DNA of 64,000 nucleotides from Lachnospiraceae bacterium (GTDB taxonomy: Bacteria > Bacillota_A > Clostridia > Lachnospirales > Lachnospiraceae). The stretch is taken from assembly GCA_017626435.1 (NCBI GenBank), contig JAGAIR010000010.1:1-64000 (forward strand), given 5' to 3'. This document shows positions 53,816-60,861 of this stretch, piece by piece; the first letter of the stretch is position 1; each line of letters begins with the position of its first letter. A program made the translations under genes and the position numbers. The notes under the pieces were generated by a model. The model was given only the letters and a program-made list of their open reading frames with translations, made no database searches and was not told the DNA's origin.

Positions 53816-55102
53816 ATGAAAGAACGAACCAAAAGAAAGGAAATCCGCTGGGCAAAGCTTGATAACACAGCAAATCTGTTTCCTGTGATCGCCACAGAGA
53901 GCATGACGAATGTGTATCGGATTTCAGTGACTCTGACAGAGGAAATTGATAAGGAATTGCTGCAGGAGGCTTTGGTTCGGATTCTCCCTTGGTTTGATTC
54001 GATGAATGTGCGGATGCGCACGGGAGTATTCTGGTATTATTTTGAGACCAACCGGAAGGGTGCTCCGCTGGTGACAGAGGAGAATGATTATCCCTGCCGT
54101 TATATAGAACCCCATACCAACCGAAATTATCTGTTCCGGGTGACTTATTATAAATGTCGTATCAATTTGGAGGTGTTTCATGTACTGGCGGATGGGATGG
54201 GCGGAGTAACTTTTTTGAAAGAGCTGACTTACCAGTATCTTCGTCTGAAATATCCTTCACTCTGCAAGGTGACAGGAGATGAACTATCAGATACCACTTC
54301 TCTGAATACGGAGGACAGTTATCTGAAAAATTATAAAAAGAGCCAGCCCAGGGGGTATAAATCGGAACCGGCAGTGCATATCAAAGGGGAAAAACTGCGG
54401 ACAGGAGCTCTTGGAGTGATTCATGGTTATATGTCTGTGGAACAACTCAGGCAGGTTTCCAGAGAGAGAGGAATCAGCATCAACGAATACCTGGCAAGTG
54501 TATATACCTACAGTATTTACAAAGAATATTTACATGGAGCGGTTTCCAAGAAGCCTGTTGTTACCTGTATTCCGGTAAACCTGCGACCCTATTTTGAATC
54601 TCTCACCACGAGGAATTTTTTTGCTATGGTCAGTGCTGTTTTTCATCCTGAGAAAGAGGAGTATACTCTGGAAGAGGTGACAGAGATCGTAGTAAAAAGC
54701 CTTAGGGAACAGATTAACAAGGAGCATCTGGAAAAATTGTTTTCCTATAATGTCTCTAATCAAAAAAATCTGGTTTTGCGTGCGGTACCGCTGCTTATCA
54801 AAAAAATTGCCATGCGCTGGGTTTATTATTCCAGTGCAAAGGCAACTACCACTACCATGACCAATATTGGAGCAATGCAGGTGGACGAGCCATATCAGCC
54901 GTATATCAGACGATTTTGTGCTATGCTTTCGGTATCAGCGGGACAAAATGTAAAAGGAACCATCTGTTCCTATAAAGATGAACTGGTATTTACCTTTAGT
55001 TCCATACTGCGGGACGCTTCCATACAAAGGAGGTTTTTTAAAACACTGGTGCAGGATGGAATTGATGTAACAATAGAGAGTAACGGAGTGTATTATGAAT
55101 AA
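53816..55102 (+). CDS. condensation/alcohol acetyltransferase-like protein
   Basis: A 428-residue protein with the fold of CoA-dependent acyltransferases and NRPS condensation domains. The active-site motif HxxxDG is seen as FHVLADGMGG (about residue 120-130), with a single leading His rather than HH. There is no carrier-protein partner here, so a small-molecule or lipid acyltransferase (PapA/alcohol acetyltransferase group) is likelier than peptide synthesis. An ATG at 53804 is possible; GGAGAG at 53806-53811 favours 53816. A weak promoter (TGGAAA, 17 bp, TAGAAT at 53761-53766) lies inside the element. The end overlaps the next gene by 8 bp. Confidence 0.75.
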   Translation: MKERTKRKEIRWAKLDNTANLFPVIATESMTNVYRISVTLTEEIDKELLQEALVRILPWFDSMNVRMRTGVFWYYFETNRKGAPLVTEENDYPCRYIEPHTNRNYLFRVTYYKCRINLEVFHVLADGMGGVTFLKELTYQYLRLKYPSLCKVTGDELSDTTSLNTEDSYLKNYKKSQPRGYKSEPAVHIKGEKLRTGALGVIHGYMSVEQLRQVSRERGISINEYLASVYTYSIYKEYLHGAVSKKPVVTCIPVNLRPYFESLTTRNFFAMVSAVFHPEKEEYTLEEVTEIVVKSLREQINKEHLEKLFSYNVSNQKNLVLRAVPLLIKKIAMRWVYYSSAKATTTTMTNIGAMQVDEPYQPYIRRFCAMLSVSAGQNVKGTICSYKDELVFTFSSILRDASIQRRFFKTLVQDGIDVTIESNGVYYE

Positions 55103-55775
55103 ATGTAAAAGATGCGGGGTTTCTGTTGCAGATGATATAGCGGTCTGTCCCCTGTGTGATATGGTACTGCAGGAAAGAAGAGGATTATCAGAAGAAACAG
55201 CGGACGAATACCCTGATGTGGGTTTAAAGACAAGAAAGCTCAAACAGATCAGCAGGATTTGTATGTATTTTGCTTTGCTGATAGAGGCGGTACTGGTGAT
55301 AATTAATTATTACACCTATTCATATTCCTGTACCTGGTGGTCAGCCATCAGTGGAGGAGCAATCATTTATTTGATTTTAACAGTACGGGGGATTCTGAAT
55401 AAAAGAACCGGGCATATCCGTAAGATTTATCTTCAGGTGATTGGTCTGATTGCTTTGATCATCTGCATTGATATCACTCTGGGATTCAGCGGCTGGTCAT
55501 TGGAAGTTGGACTGCCCTGCGTGATTTTTGGAATTGATCTGACCATTGTCCTCTGTATGATCATCAATTATGCAAACTGGCAAAACTATGTGATCATGCA
55601 GTTATTTACGGTATTGTTAAGTGTTCTGGATTTGATATTTTATCTGTCAGGAATTGTTCAGGGTATGATTCTGCCATGGGTTGTACTAGGAATATCGGTT
55701 TTTCTCTGGACGGGAACTCTGATTATTGGAGACAGGAAGGCGGCCAATGAATTAAAGCGAAAATTTCACGTATAA
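55095..55775 (+). CDS. zinc-ribbon polytopic membrane protein (DUF6320-like)
   Basis: A 226-residue protein opening with a zinc ribbon (CKRCGVSVADDIAVCPLC, residues 3-20) and followed by about six membrane segments (from about 50 to 215). I recall such proteins beside acetyltransferase/esterase gene pairs in Firmicutes, sometimes annotated DUF6320, but the function is unknown. It overlaps the acyltransferase gene by 8 bp with GGAG upstream, so the two are translated together. It is likely the membrane anchor or partner for that enzyme. Confidence 0.7.
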   Translation: MNKCKRCGVSVADDIAVCPLCDMVLQERRGLSEETADEYPDVGLKTRKLKQISRICMYFALLIEAVLVIINYYTYSYSCTWWSAISGGAIIYLILTVRGILNKRTGHIRKIYLQVIGLIALIICIDITLGFSGWSLEVGLPCVIFGIDLTIVLCMIINYANWQNYVIMQLFTVLLSVLDLIFYLSGIVQGMILPWVVLGISVFLWTGTLIIGDRKAANELKRKFHV

Positions 55776-55826
55776 TCTTATAGCATAGAAATGTCCAGAA
55801 AGGATGGGGAATGAAAGAGGGTACAG

Positions 55827-56774
55827 ATGAAAGAAAAGATTAGCTTAAAGGCAAAAATAGTCCGGGATGTGATTAAATTTTCTACTTCCCAGCATATTAT
55901 CGGACCGAAGATACAGGACGGAACCTTTCGGAAAAAGCTGGTGGAACCTGCCTGGCACTGTCCGGATGGATATTTGTGTATGCCCATCCAGATGCATCAT
56001 TTCGAAATGGAACTGCTGACACCTCCCCAGGAGGATTGTGGGGAAGTGGTTTTACAGCTTCACGGCGGCGGTTATATTGGAAAAATGAGGAATGTATACC
56101 GTGATTTTGCCGTTCTTTACAGTCAGATGAAAGGATACCGGAAAGTTCTTTCTGTTGATTACCGTGTGGCACCGGGAAATCCCTATCCGGCAGCACTGGT
56201 GGATGCGCTGGCGGCATATCAGTGGCTTTTGGATGTGGGTTATCGGGGAAATCAGATCATTTTGGCAGGTGATTCCGCAGGAGGTGGACTGGCATTGGCG
56301 TTAAGCCTTTATCTGCGGGATAACAGGCTGCCTCTTCCAAAATGTCTGGTCATGATGTCACCATGGACAGATCTGACTGCCTCTGGTGATTCTTATACGG
56401 AGAATTATGAGAAAGACCCTCTCTTTGGAAATACCAGAGAGAGTATGATATATAATGGGGAATATGTGGCAGACCATGATCCAAAGGATCCATATATGTC
56501 TCCTCTGTTTGGAGATTATACAGGGCTTCCTCCGATGCTGTTTCAGGTTGGCAGTATAGAAATGCTGTTGAGTGATACACTTTCTGCGGCGGAGAAAGCA
56601 AAGAAGGCCGGATGCGAAGTGAGACAGACAGTTTATGAAGGAATGTTTCATGTGTTCCAGATGGGACTGATGCGGATGCCGGAATCGGAAGAAGCATGGA
56701 AAGAAGTGGAGGAATTTATCAGCCAGCATACGTCCCTGACTGCAAAAGGTTCTGAATCAGCAAATAAAGAATAA
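55827..56774 (+). CDS. alpha/beta hydrolase, hormone-sensitive-lipase type esterase
   Basis: A 315-residue HSL-family esterase. The oxyanion motif is LHGGGYIGK, the nucleophile elbow is GDSAGGGLALAL, the acid is probably in the DTLSAAEKAKKAG region, and the His is in YEGMFHVFQMG. No signal peptide, so it is cytoplasmic. It is the third gene of the cargo operon; an acyltransferase and an esterase together suggest making and removing an acyl ester on a shared, unknown substrate. A perfect palindromic terminator follows. Confidence 0.85.
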   Translation: MKEKISLKAKIVRDVIKFSTSQHIIGPKIQDGTFRKKLVEPAWHCPDGYLCMPIQMHHFEMELLTPPQEDCGEVVLQLHGGGYIGKMRNVYRDFAVLYSQMKGYRKVLSVDYRVAPGNPYPAALVDALAAYQWLLDVGYRGNQIILAGDSAGGGLALALSLYLRDNRLPLPKCLVMMSPWTDLTASGDSYTENYEKDPLFGNTRESMIYNGEYVADHDPKDPYMSPLFGDYTGLPPMLFQVGSIEMLLSDTLSAAEKAKKAGCEVRQTVYEGMFHVFQMGLMRMPESEEAWKEVEEFISQHTSLTAKGSESANKE

Positions 56775-56779
56775 GATAG

Positions 56780-56817
56780 AAATAAAAAACACATTAAGCT
56801 TAATGTGTTTTTTATTT
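56780..56817. terminator. 38-bp perfect palindrome between cargo and recombinase genes
   Basis: The two 19-base arms meet at 56798/56799 (centre TTAAGCTTAA) and are perfectly complementary, with A-rich left and T-rich right ends, so it should end transcription in both directions. It lies only 9 bp before the ATG of the small recombinase-operon ORF, leaving no room for a separate promoter. Recombinase expression therefore needs read-through, antitermination, or a promoter overlapping the palindrome. Confidence 0.75.
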
Positions 56818-56826
56818 GAGGATTTT

Positions 56827-57009
56827 ATGGAAGAAGAAAGATGGAAAGAGGATTTTGAAGCGGCAGGAATGCTAAACGGTTATCAGATTTATGTAAGCTA
56901 TGCTAAGGAGGGGCCGGACTGGGAAGAGGCGATGGCATTATATCAGGAAGCAAAAAATAGTGTGCTGTATCAAAATCTGGCTGCAATGGGAAAGGAGGAG
57001 GAAGAGTGA
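56827..57009 (+). CDS. small acidic protein preceding the recombinases
   Basis: A 60-residue charged protein (MEEERWKEDFEAAG at the start, a run of Glu at the end), probably helical. GAGG at 56818-56821 lies 5 bp before the ATG. Its TGA overlaps the GTG of the first recombinase (GTGA), so it is translationally coupled to it. I do not recognise the family. From position it may be a recombination directionality factor or a regulator of the recombinases, which is inference only. Confidence 0.55.
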   Translation: MEEERWKEDFEAAGMLNGYQIYVSYAKEGPDWEEAMALYQEAKNSVLYQNLAAMGKEEEE

Positions 57010-58160
57010 TCCGGTGTGGAATGTATCTCCGGCTTTCTCGGGAAGACGGGGGAGAAGAGAGTAATAGTATACAAAACCAGCGTCTTTTGATCCAGCAGTT
57101 TATCCGGCAAAAACCGGATATGTTTCTGACTGGAGAGTGGGTGGATGATGGATGGTCCGGAAGCCGTTTTGACCGTCCCGGTTTTCAAAAGATGATGCAT
57201 GCAGCTTATGATGGACAGATTGATTGTATTTTAGTGAAGGATCTATCCCGGTTGGGAAGGGAGTATATACAAACCGGATATTATCTTCAGGAAATTTTTC
57301 CAAAGCTGGGAATCCGTTTGATTGCCATTTCAGACCAATATGACAGCATACAGAGTGAGTTTATGGAACAATCTCTTTTAATGCCGGTATTAAATCTGAT
57401 GAATGATGCATATTGCCGGGATATTTCCCAAAAGGTAAGATGGCAGCAGCAGACAAAACGGCAGATGGGAGAATATATCGGTGCATTTGCAGGATATGGA
57501 TATCAGAAGGCGGAGGATAATGTCCACCGTCTGGTTATTGATGAGCAGGTGGCAGAGATTGTAAAAGGAATTTACTGGCTTCGTCTGGGAGGCATGGCGG
57601 CAGAACGGATAGCACAGGTTCTGAACCGGCAAAAAATCCCTTGTCCCAGAGAATATAAGAGACAGATGGGCAGCCAGTACCAGTCTGGATTTGACAGAGC
57701 AGAGGAGGCGCGCTGGTCGCCACTCTCCGTAAGACGTATCCTGCACAACAGGATGTATACCGGAGCTATGCAACAGGGAAAGGATAGAAAGATCAGCTAT
57801 AAATTAAATGTCAGGAGAAAGCTGCCGGAGAAGGAATGGATCTGTGTGGAGGACAGGGTGCCGGTTTTGATACCGAAATGGGTATTTAAAAGAGTAGAAC
57901 TGCTGGAAGAGCAGCGGATTCGATGCCGGAAAGGAAAGGTATTCTGCAATCTGTGGTCAGGAATCGGAAATCATCTGACAGAGCAGGTGGAATGGGGAGA
58001 AGAATATTTATTTTCTTATCTTTGCCGGTATTACCTGAAGGAGAAGGAACCTGTGGAGGAATGGATGAGACGGTTGTTTCTGGTGCTGTTTTTTCAGAAA
58101 ATTGAGGTGTGTCCAGAGAGAAAGTCCATTCTGATAAAGACGGTCTGGAGGAAGTACTGA
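57006..58160 (+). CDS. serine recombinase 1 (lacks zinc ribbon)
   Basis: A 384-residue site-specific recombinase. The catalytic resolvase domain (1-150) opens CGMYLRLSREDG with nucleophile Ser 11 and Arg 9, and contains VDDGWSGSRFDRPGFQKM and KDLSRLGREY. The Recombinase DNA-binding domain follows (about 165-275: GYGYQKAED...ERIAQVLNRQKIPCP). Large serine integrases normally continue with a Cys4 zinc ribbon and coiled coil, to over 450 residues; here the C-terminus lacks the Cys pairs. The GTG start has AAAGGAGGAGG upstream. Its TGA overlaps the second recombinase's ATG, so both are made together. Confidence 0.88.
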   Translation: MIRCGMYLRLSREDGGEESNSIQNQRLLIQQFIRQKPDMFLTGEWVDDGWSGSRFDRPGFQKMMHAAYDGQIDCILVKDLSRLGREYIQTGYYLQEIFPKLGIRLIAISDQYDSIQSEFMEQSLLMPVLNLMNDAYCRDISQKVRWQQQTKRQMGEYIGAFAGYGYQKAEDNVHRLVIDEQVAEIVKGIYWLRLGGMAAERIAQVLNRQKIPCPREYKRQMGSQYQSGFDRAEEARWSPLSVRRILHNRMYTGAMQQGKDRKISYKLNVRRKLPEKEWICVEDRVPVLIPKWVFKRVELLEEQRIRCRKGKVFCNLWSGIGNHLTEQVEWGEEYLFSYLCRYYLKEKEPVEEWMRRLFLVLFFQKIEVCPERKSILIKTVWRKY

Positions 58161-58924
58161 TGCAGCAGGTGGGAATTTATGCAAGGATTTCGGTTGAGCA
58201 TGGCAATGAGAAAGATAACAGCATTGAAAATCAGATCTTATTGGCAAGAACCTGGATGCAGAGGCATTCTCAACAGGGAACAGAGCTGGAGGAATACCGG
58301 TGTTATATTGACCAGGGTTATAGTGGGACCGGCTTTACACGTCCGGGATTTCTACAGATGATAAAGGACGCCGAGGAGCATAGAATCCAGTGTATTGTCT
58401 GTAAGGACTATTCCAGACTGGGCAGGGACTATCTGAAAACGGGAGAATATATAGAAAAGCTGTTTCCTCTATGGGGAATCCGTCTGGTATGTATCAGTGA
58501 TGGTTATGATAGTTTGACTGGACTTCCGGGAAGTCTGGAGGGAAGCATGAGAAATCTGATGAATGAGTGGTATGCAAAGGATATCGGACGAAAAGTACAT
58601 CTGGTCAAACAGCAGAAGAAGAAGGAAGGAAATTATCTGGGGAGTGTTGCACCATATGGATATGAAATAATATGGCAGAATGGAAAAAGATTGCTTATAG
58701 AGGAGAAAAAAACCATGGCAGTTGTCCGATGGATCTGTAAGAGGAAACAGCAGGGGCACAGTTTAGAGGAAATCCAGGTACAATTGCAGGAGCGGGGAAT
58801 CAATCCGCCGGGAGAGTATCGGAAAAGTGGAGAGATGTTTCAGAATCCAGACAAGGTAAAAAAATGGGATACGTCCACCTTGCGCCATTTTATCGCACAC
58901 CAGAGGGGATTACCACACGGCTAA
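58160..58924 (+). CDS. serine recombinase 2, 3' end overlaps attR
   Basis: A 254-residue recombinase with a complete catalytic domain (VGIYARISVEHG with Ser 11; YIDQGYSGTGFTRPGF; KDYSRLGRDY) and most of the Recombinase domain, ending abruptly after TLRHFIAHQ. The stop lies 16 bp beyond the GGGG core, so the last codons are host sleC DNA read on the opposite strand. In the excised circle the same frame would cross the joined core and end at a TAG about 16 bp further, with a different tail. The zinc ribbon and coiled coil are absent. GGAGGAAG precedes ATG 58160, which overlaps the first recombinase's stop. Confidence 0.85.
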   Translation: MQQVGIYARISVEHGNEKDNSIENQILLARTWMQRHSQQGTELEEYRCYIDQGYSGTGFTRPGFLQMIKDAEEHRIQCIVCKDYSRLGRDYLKTGEYIEKLFPLWGIRLVCISDGYDSLTGLPGSLEGSMRNLMNEWYAKDIGRKVHLVKQQKKKEGNYLGSVAPYGYEIIWQNGKRLLIEEKKTMAVVRWICKRKQQGHSLEEIQVQLQERGINPPGEYRKSGEMFQNPDKVKKWDTSTLRHFIAHQRGLPHG

Positions 58925-59399
58925 GTACGATCTCACCGGTTTCACTAACGGTTTTGATTTCATTTTCTGCTATTTTGGGAGGATAATCTCCATATAGCGT
59001 ATGAGGTGGGATGACAAACAGTTCTTCACTGGTTCCCAGTGCATCTTTCATCGGCATTAATACTATATTTTGCAGTGCCGTTTGACCGGAGAGGATTTCC
59101 GCACCGGATATTTCAACCGATTCATAACCGGGAGCCGTAATCCTGATATTAAATACAGAATATGGCTGCTGGGCACTTGGCTCCATACTGTATTCCAGTG
59201 GCGGTGCCGGCAGGGAGATCTCTTCGCTTTGGCCGTTTACATCGGTAGTGACTTCTTCCAGTATATCTTCTGGCTGGCTGTTATCGAAAATTTGTATCGT
59301 TGCTCCGGCAATGGCACGGGAACCAAGGATAGAATTGACATTGACCTGTAACAGACCGGTATCCGGGCGGTCCTGCTGCATAGAAAGTGGATTTGACAT
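58890..59399 (-). CDS. sleC: 5' half of the split sleC gene (pro-region)
   Basis: The 169-codon frame encodes the N-terminal part of SleC: the pro-region, a transthyretin/carboxypeptidase-regulatory-like beta domain (LLQVNVNSILGSRAIAGATI to SGQTALQNIVLMP), and the linker with LYGDYPPKI, which is conserved in clostridial SleC. It ends ...SRVVIP at the GGGG core (58905-58908) and then adds SGVR and a stop from element DNA. So the integrated locus makes only an inert pro-fragment without the catalytic domain. AAAGGATTTTCT precedes ATG 59399; a longer frame to 59426 lacks a ribosome site. The last 35 bp overlap recombinase 2 in antisense. Confidence 0.88.
   Translation of the reverse strand: MSNPLSMQQDRPDTGLLQVNVNSILGSRAIAGATIQIFDNSQPEDILEEVTTDVNGQSEEISLPAPPLEYSMEPSAQQPYSVFNIRITAPGYESVEISGAEILSGQTALQNIVLMPMKDALGTSEELFVIPPHTLYGDYPPKIAENEIKTVSETGEIVLSRVVIPSGVR
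58894..58908. repeat. right attachment site of the sleC element (attR)
   Basis: CGCACACCAG (58894-58903), A, and the core GGGG (58905-58908). Joined to the left end, the excised circle would carry CACACCAG-AGGGGG-CTGGTGT, a nearly symmetric attP. Sequence to the right is sleC. Confidence 0.75.
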
Positions 59400-59438
59400 A
59401 GAAAATCCTTTCTGTTTGGGAAACAATATATTTCATAT

Positions 59439-59465
59439 TATAGTATGAGGACAGAGAGGATGTGT
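59439..59465 (-). promoter_or_regulatory. SigK-like sporulation promoter upstream of sleC
   Basis: On the minus strand, AC (59465-59464), a 16-bp spacer and CATACTATA (59447-59439) match the mother-cell SigK pattern AC-N16/17-CATANNNTA; the -10 also resembles SigE boxes. It would start RNA about 30 bp before the sleC ATG. The motif is short, so chance is possible. No other feature was seen in 59466-59615 except a small TTGTGCC/GGCACAA hairpin at 59549-59570 before dut. Confidence 0.35.
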
Positions 59466-59615
59466 GAATGATTTCTGATTGGATAATTTCCATGAGTATG
59501 ATATGATGGATGATAAGAAATCTGGGTTAGCTTTGCTTCTCAGAGGGTTTGTGCCTGTGCTGCGGCACAAGCAATATTCTGTTCAACAAGGCAGTGCAAG
59601 AAATGAGGGAAAAAA

Positions 59616-60050
59616 ATGGAAATGATTAAAATTAAATATTTTACTGACCAGATCGATAAACTGGAGTATATTGACGGAAAGTCTGACTGGATCGATCTGA
59701 GAGCATCTGAGGAGATTACGCTGAAGCAGGGAGAATTTAAGCTGATTCCCCTTGGCGTTGCCATGGAACTGCCGGAGGGATATGAGGCACATATTGTGCC
59801 GCGGAGCAGTACATACAAAAATTTTGGTATCATACAGGCAAATCACTGTGGCATAGTGGATGGTTCGTATTGTGGAGACAACGATATGTGGAGAATGCCC
59901 GTTATTGCCATGAGAGATACAACCATTCATGTGAATGACCGTATCTGCCAGTTTCGAATTATGAAAAATCAGCCCCGCATCCAGTTTGATATTGTTGAGA
60001 AGCTGGAGGGGGCTGACAGAGGTGGCTTTGGAAGCACCGGAAAGCAGTGA
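59616..60050 (+). CDS. dut: deoxyuridine 5'-triphosphate nucleotidohydrolase
   Basis: A 144-residue trimeric-type dUTPase that hydrolyses dUTP to dUMP. All five motifs appear: WIDLRASEE (1), [11 protein letters not shown] (2), [17 protein letters not shown] (3), DRICQFRI (4) and [10 protein letters not shown] (5). GAGGGAAA precedes the ATG. It lies between sleC and the SPFH operon and is transcribed alone, facing the latter. Confidence 0.92.
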   Translation: MEMIKIKYFTDQIDKLEYIDGKSDWIDLRASEEITLKQGEFKLIPLGVAMELPEGYEAHIVPRSSTYKNFGIIQANHCGIVDGSYCGDNDMWRMPVIAMRDTTIHVNDRICQFRIMKNQPRIQFDIVEKLEGADRGGFGSTGKQ

Positions 60051-60054
60051 TTGC

Positions 60055-60816
60055 TTACCGGATTTCTTCTACATTGCTAAAGGACCAGGCATGGATATTG
60101 ATTTCGATTACCGGTGTGCCACAGTATTCGCATTTTTTTGCACCAAGAGAAGAAAGAGGGGCTCCGCAGTTGGGGCAGTTGACACCTAGTGCGTTATCCA
60201 GCTCATTTTCTACCAGATTCCGGTCCTGAATATAGATTAGATCCGTATTGTATTTTGTTTGATATTTGTAATCCCTGGAGCCTTCCTTTATTGCCGAGGA
60301 AGGCTCTGTGATGTAATGGTAACATTCTAAAGCGGACTGGAAGGTGATAATACATCTTCCATCAGTTTTTCGGTACTGGTTGATCTCTGTACGGTGTATT
60401 TTAATCTGGTCAAAATGTTCCTGCAGGTCCTGAACAGAAAGCATTTGGATATGATTATCCAGCTGCTGTTTCAGCTCTGTATTTCCGTCTGTTAAAATGG
60501 CAGCATTTCTCTGTGTCACTGCCCGCAGATACTGTGTTAATAGATTTTCTGCCCGCTCTTTCATCTCGTCATACTGGAAATCCGGGAAGTCAGATACAAT
60601 TTTAGGGAGAAGCAGACTTGTCATGGCGGAGACTGATTTTGGAGTTGTGGCGTATTCCCGTTTCATCTGCTGGGCACCGGCAGAAAGACTTTCTGTACCA
60701 AAAATGGTACGGGATAATTCTTTTGTCTTGTGTTTTACATAGCTTATACCACAAAAAATGGCAAGAATGATAGTCAGAAGCAGTACTAAAATAATAATGA
60801 CAGGTATGTAATTCAT
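60055..60816 (-). CDS. membrane-anchored zinc-ribbon protein (YdjH/Tim44-like)
   Basis: A 253-residue protein with one N-terminal membrane helix (about 4-26), a Tim44-like domain (about 75-200) and a C-terminal zinc ribbon (CPNCGAPLSSLGAKKCEYCG). It is the last gene of a three-gene minus-strand operon whose other members resemble B. subtilis YdjI (SPFH) and YdjG (zinc ribbon); there the YdjGHI proteins form a membrane complex that works with PspA. Equivalence is inferred from order and domain make-up. Part of the start region follows an AT-rich hairpin. Confidence 0.72.
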   Translation of the reverse strand: MNYIPVIIILVLLLTIILAIFCGISYVKHKTKELSRTIFGTESLSAGAQQMKREYATTPKSVSAMTSLLLPKIVSDFPDFQYDEMKERAENLLTQYLRAVTQRNAAILTDGNTELKQQLDNHIQMLSVQDLQEHFDQIKIHRTEINQYRKTDGRCIITFQSALECYHYITEPSSAIKEGSRDYKYQTKYNTDLIYIQDRNLVENELDNALGVNCPNCGAPLSSLGAKKCEYCGTPVIEINIHAWSFSNVEEIR

Positions 60817-60840
60817 AATGCCTCCATATAGTTCCTGATG

Positions 60841-60861
60841 AGGATTTTTTGAAAAAATCCT
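60841..60861 (-). terminator. AT-rich hairpin between the second and third gene of the SPFH operon
   Basis: AGGATTTTTT and AAAAAATCCT are perfectly complementary around a single base. On the minus strand it could act as an internal attenuating terminator that lowers expression of the last gene. Confidence 0.5.

Larger units (their letters stand above)
53694..58908 (+). mobile_element. 5.2-kb serine-recombinase element inserted in sleC (skin-like)
   Basis: The element separates two halves of one sleC reading frame. Its boundaries are set by a shared GGGG core (53694-53697 and 58905-58908) with inverted repeats just inside. One core copy plus the interior is 5,211 bp. Joining the flanks at the core gives codons ATC-CCC-GAA and a continuous 421-codon SleC. 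All its genes point right: acyltransferase-like, zinc-ribbon membrane protein, esterase, small ORF, and two serine recombinases, the last of which runs into the right core. No conjugation, replication or phage genes are present. This matches skin-type intervening elements in sporulation genes, or alternatively a small mobilised integrative element that has simply inactivated sleC. Confidence 0.85.

Noticed and set aside
53309..53816. Assembly error as the cause of split sleC
   Set aside because: Both junctions share the core and carry matching inverted repeats, and two recombinase genes lie inside; this is far more orderly than a misjoin, although long-read confirmation would settle it.
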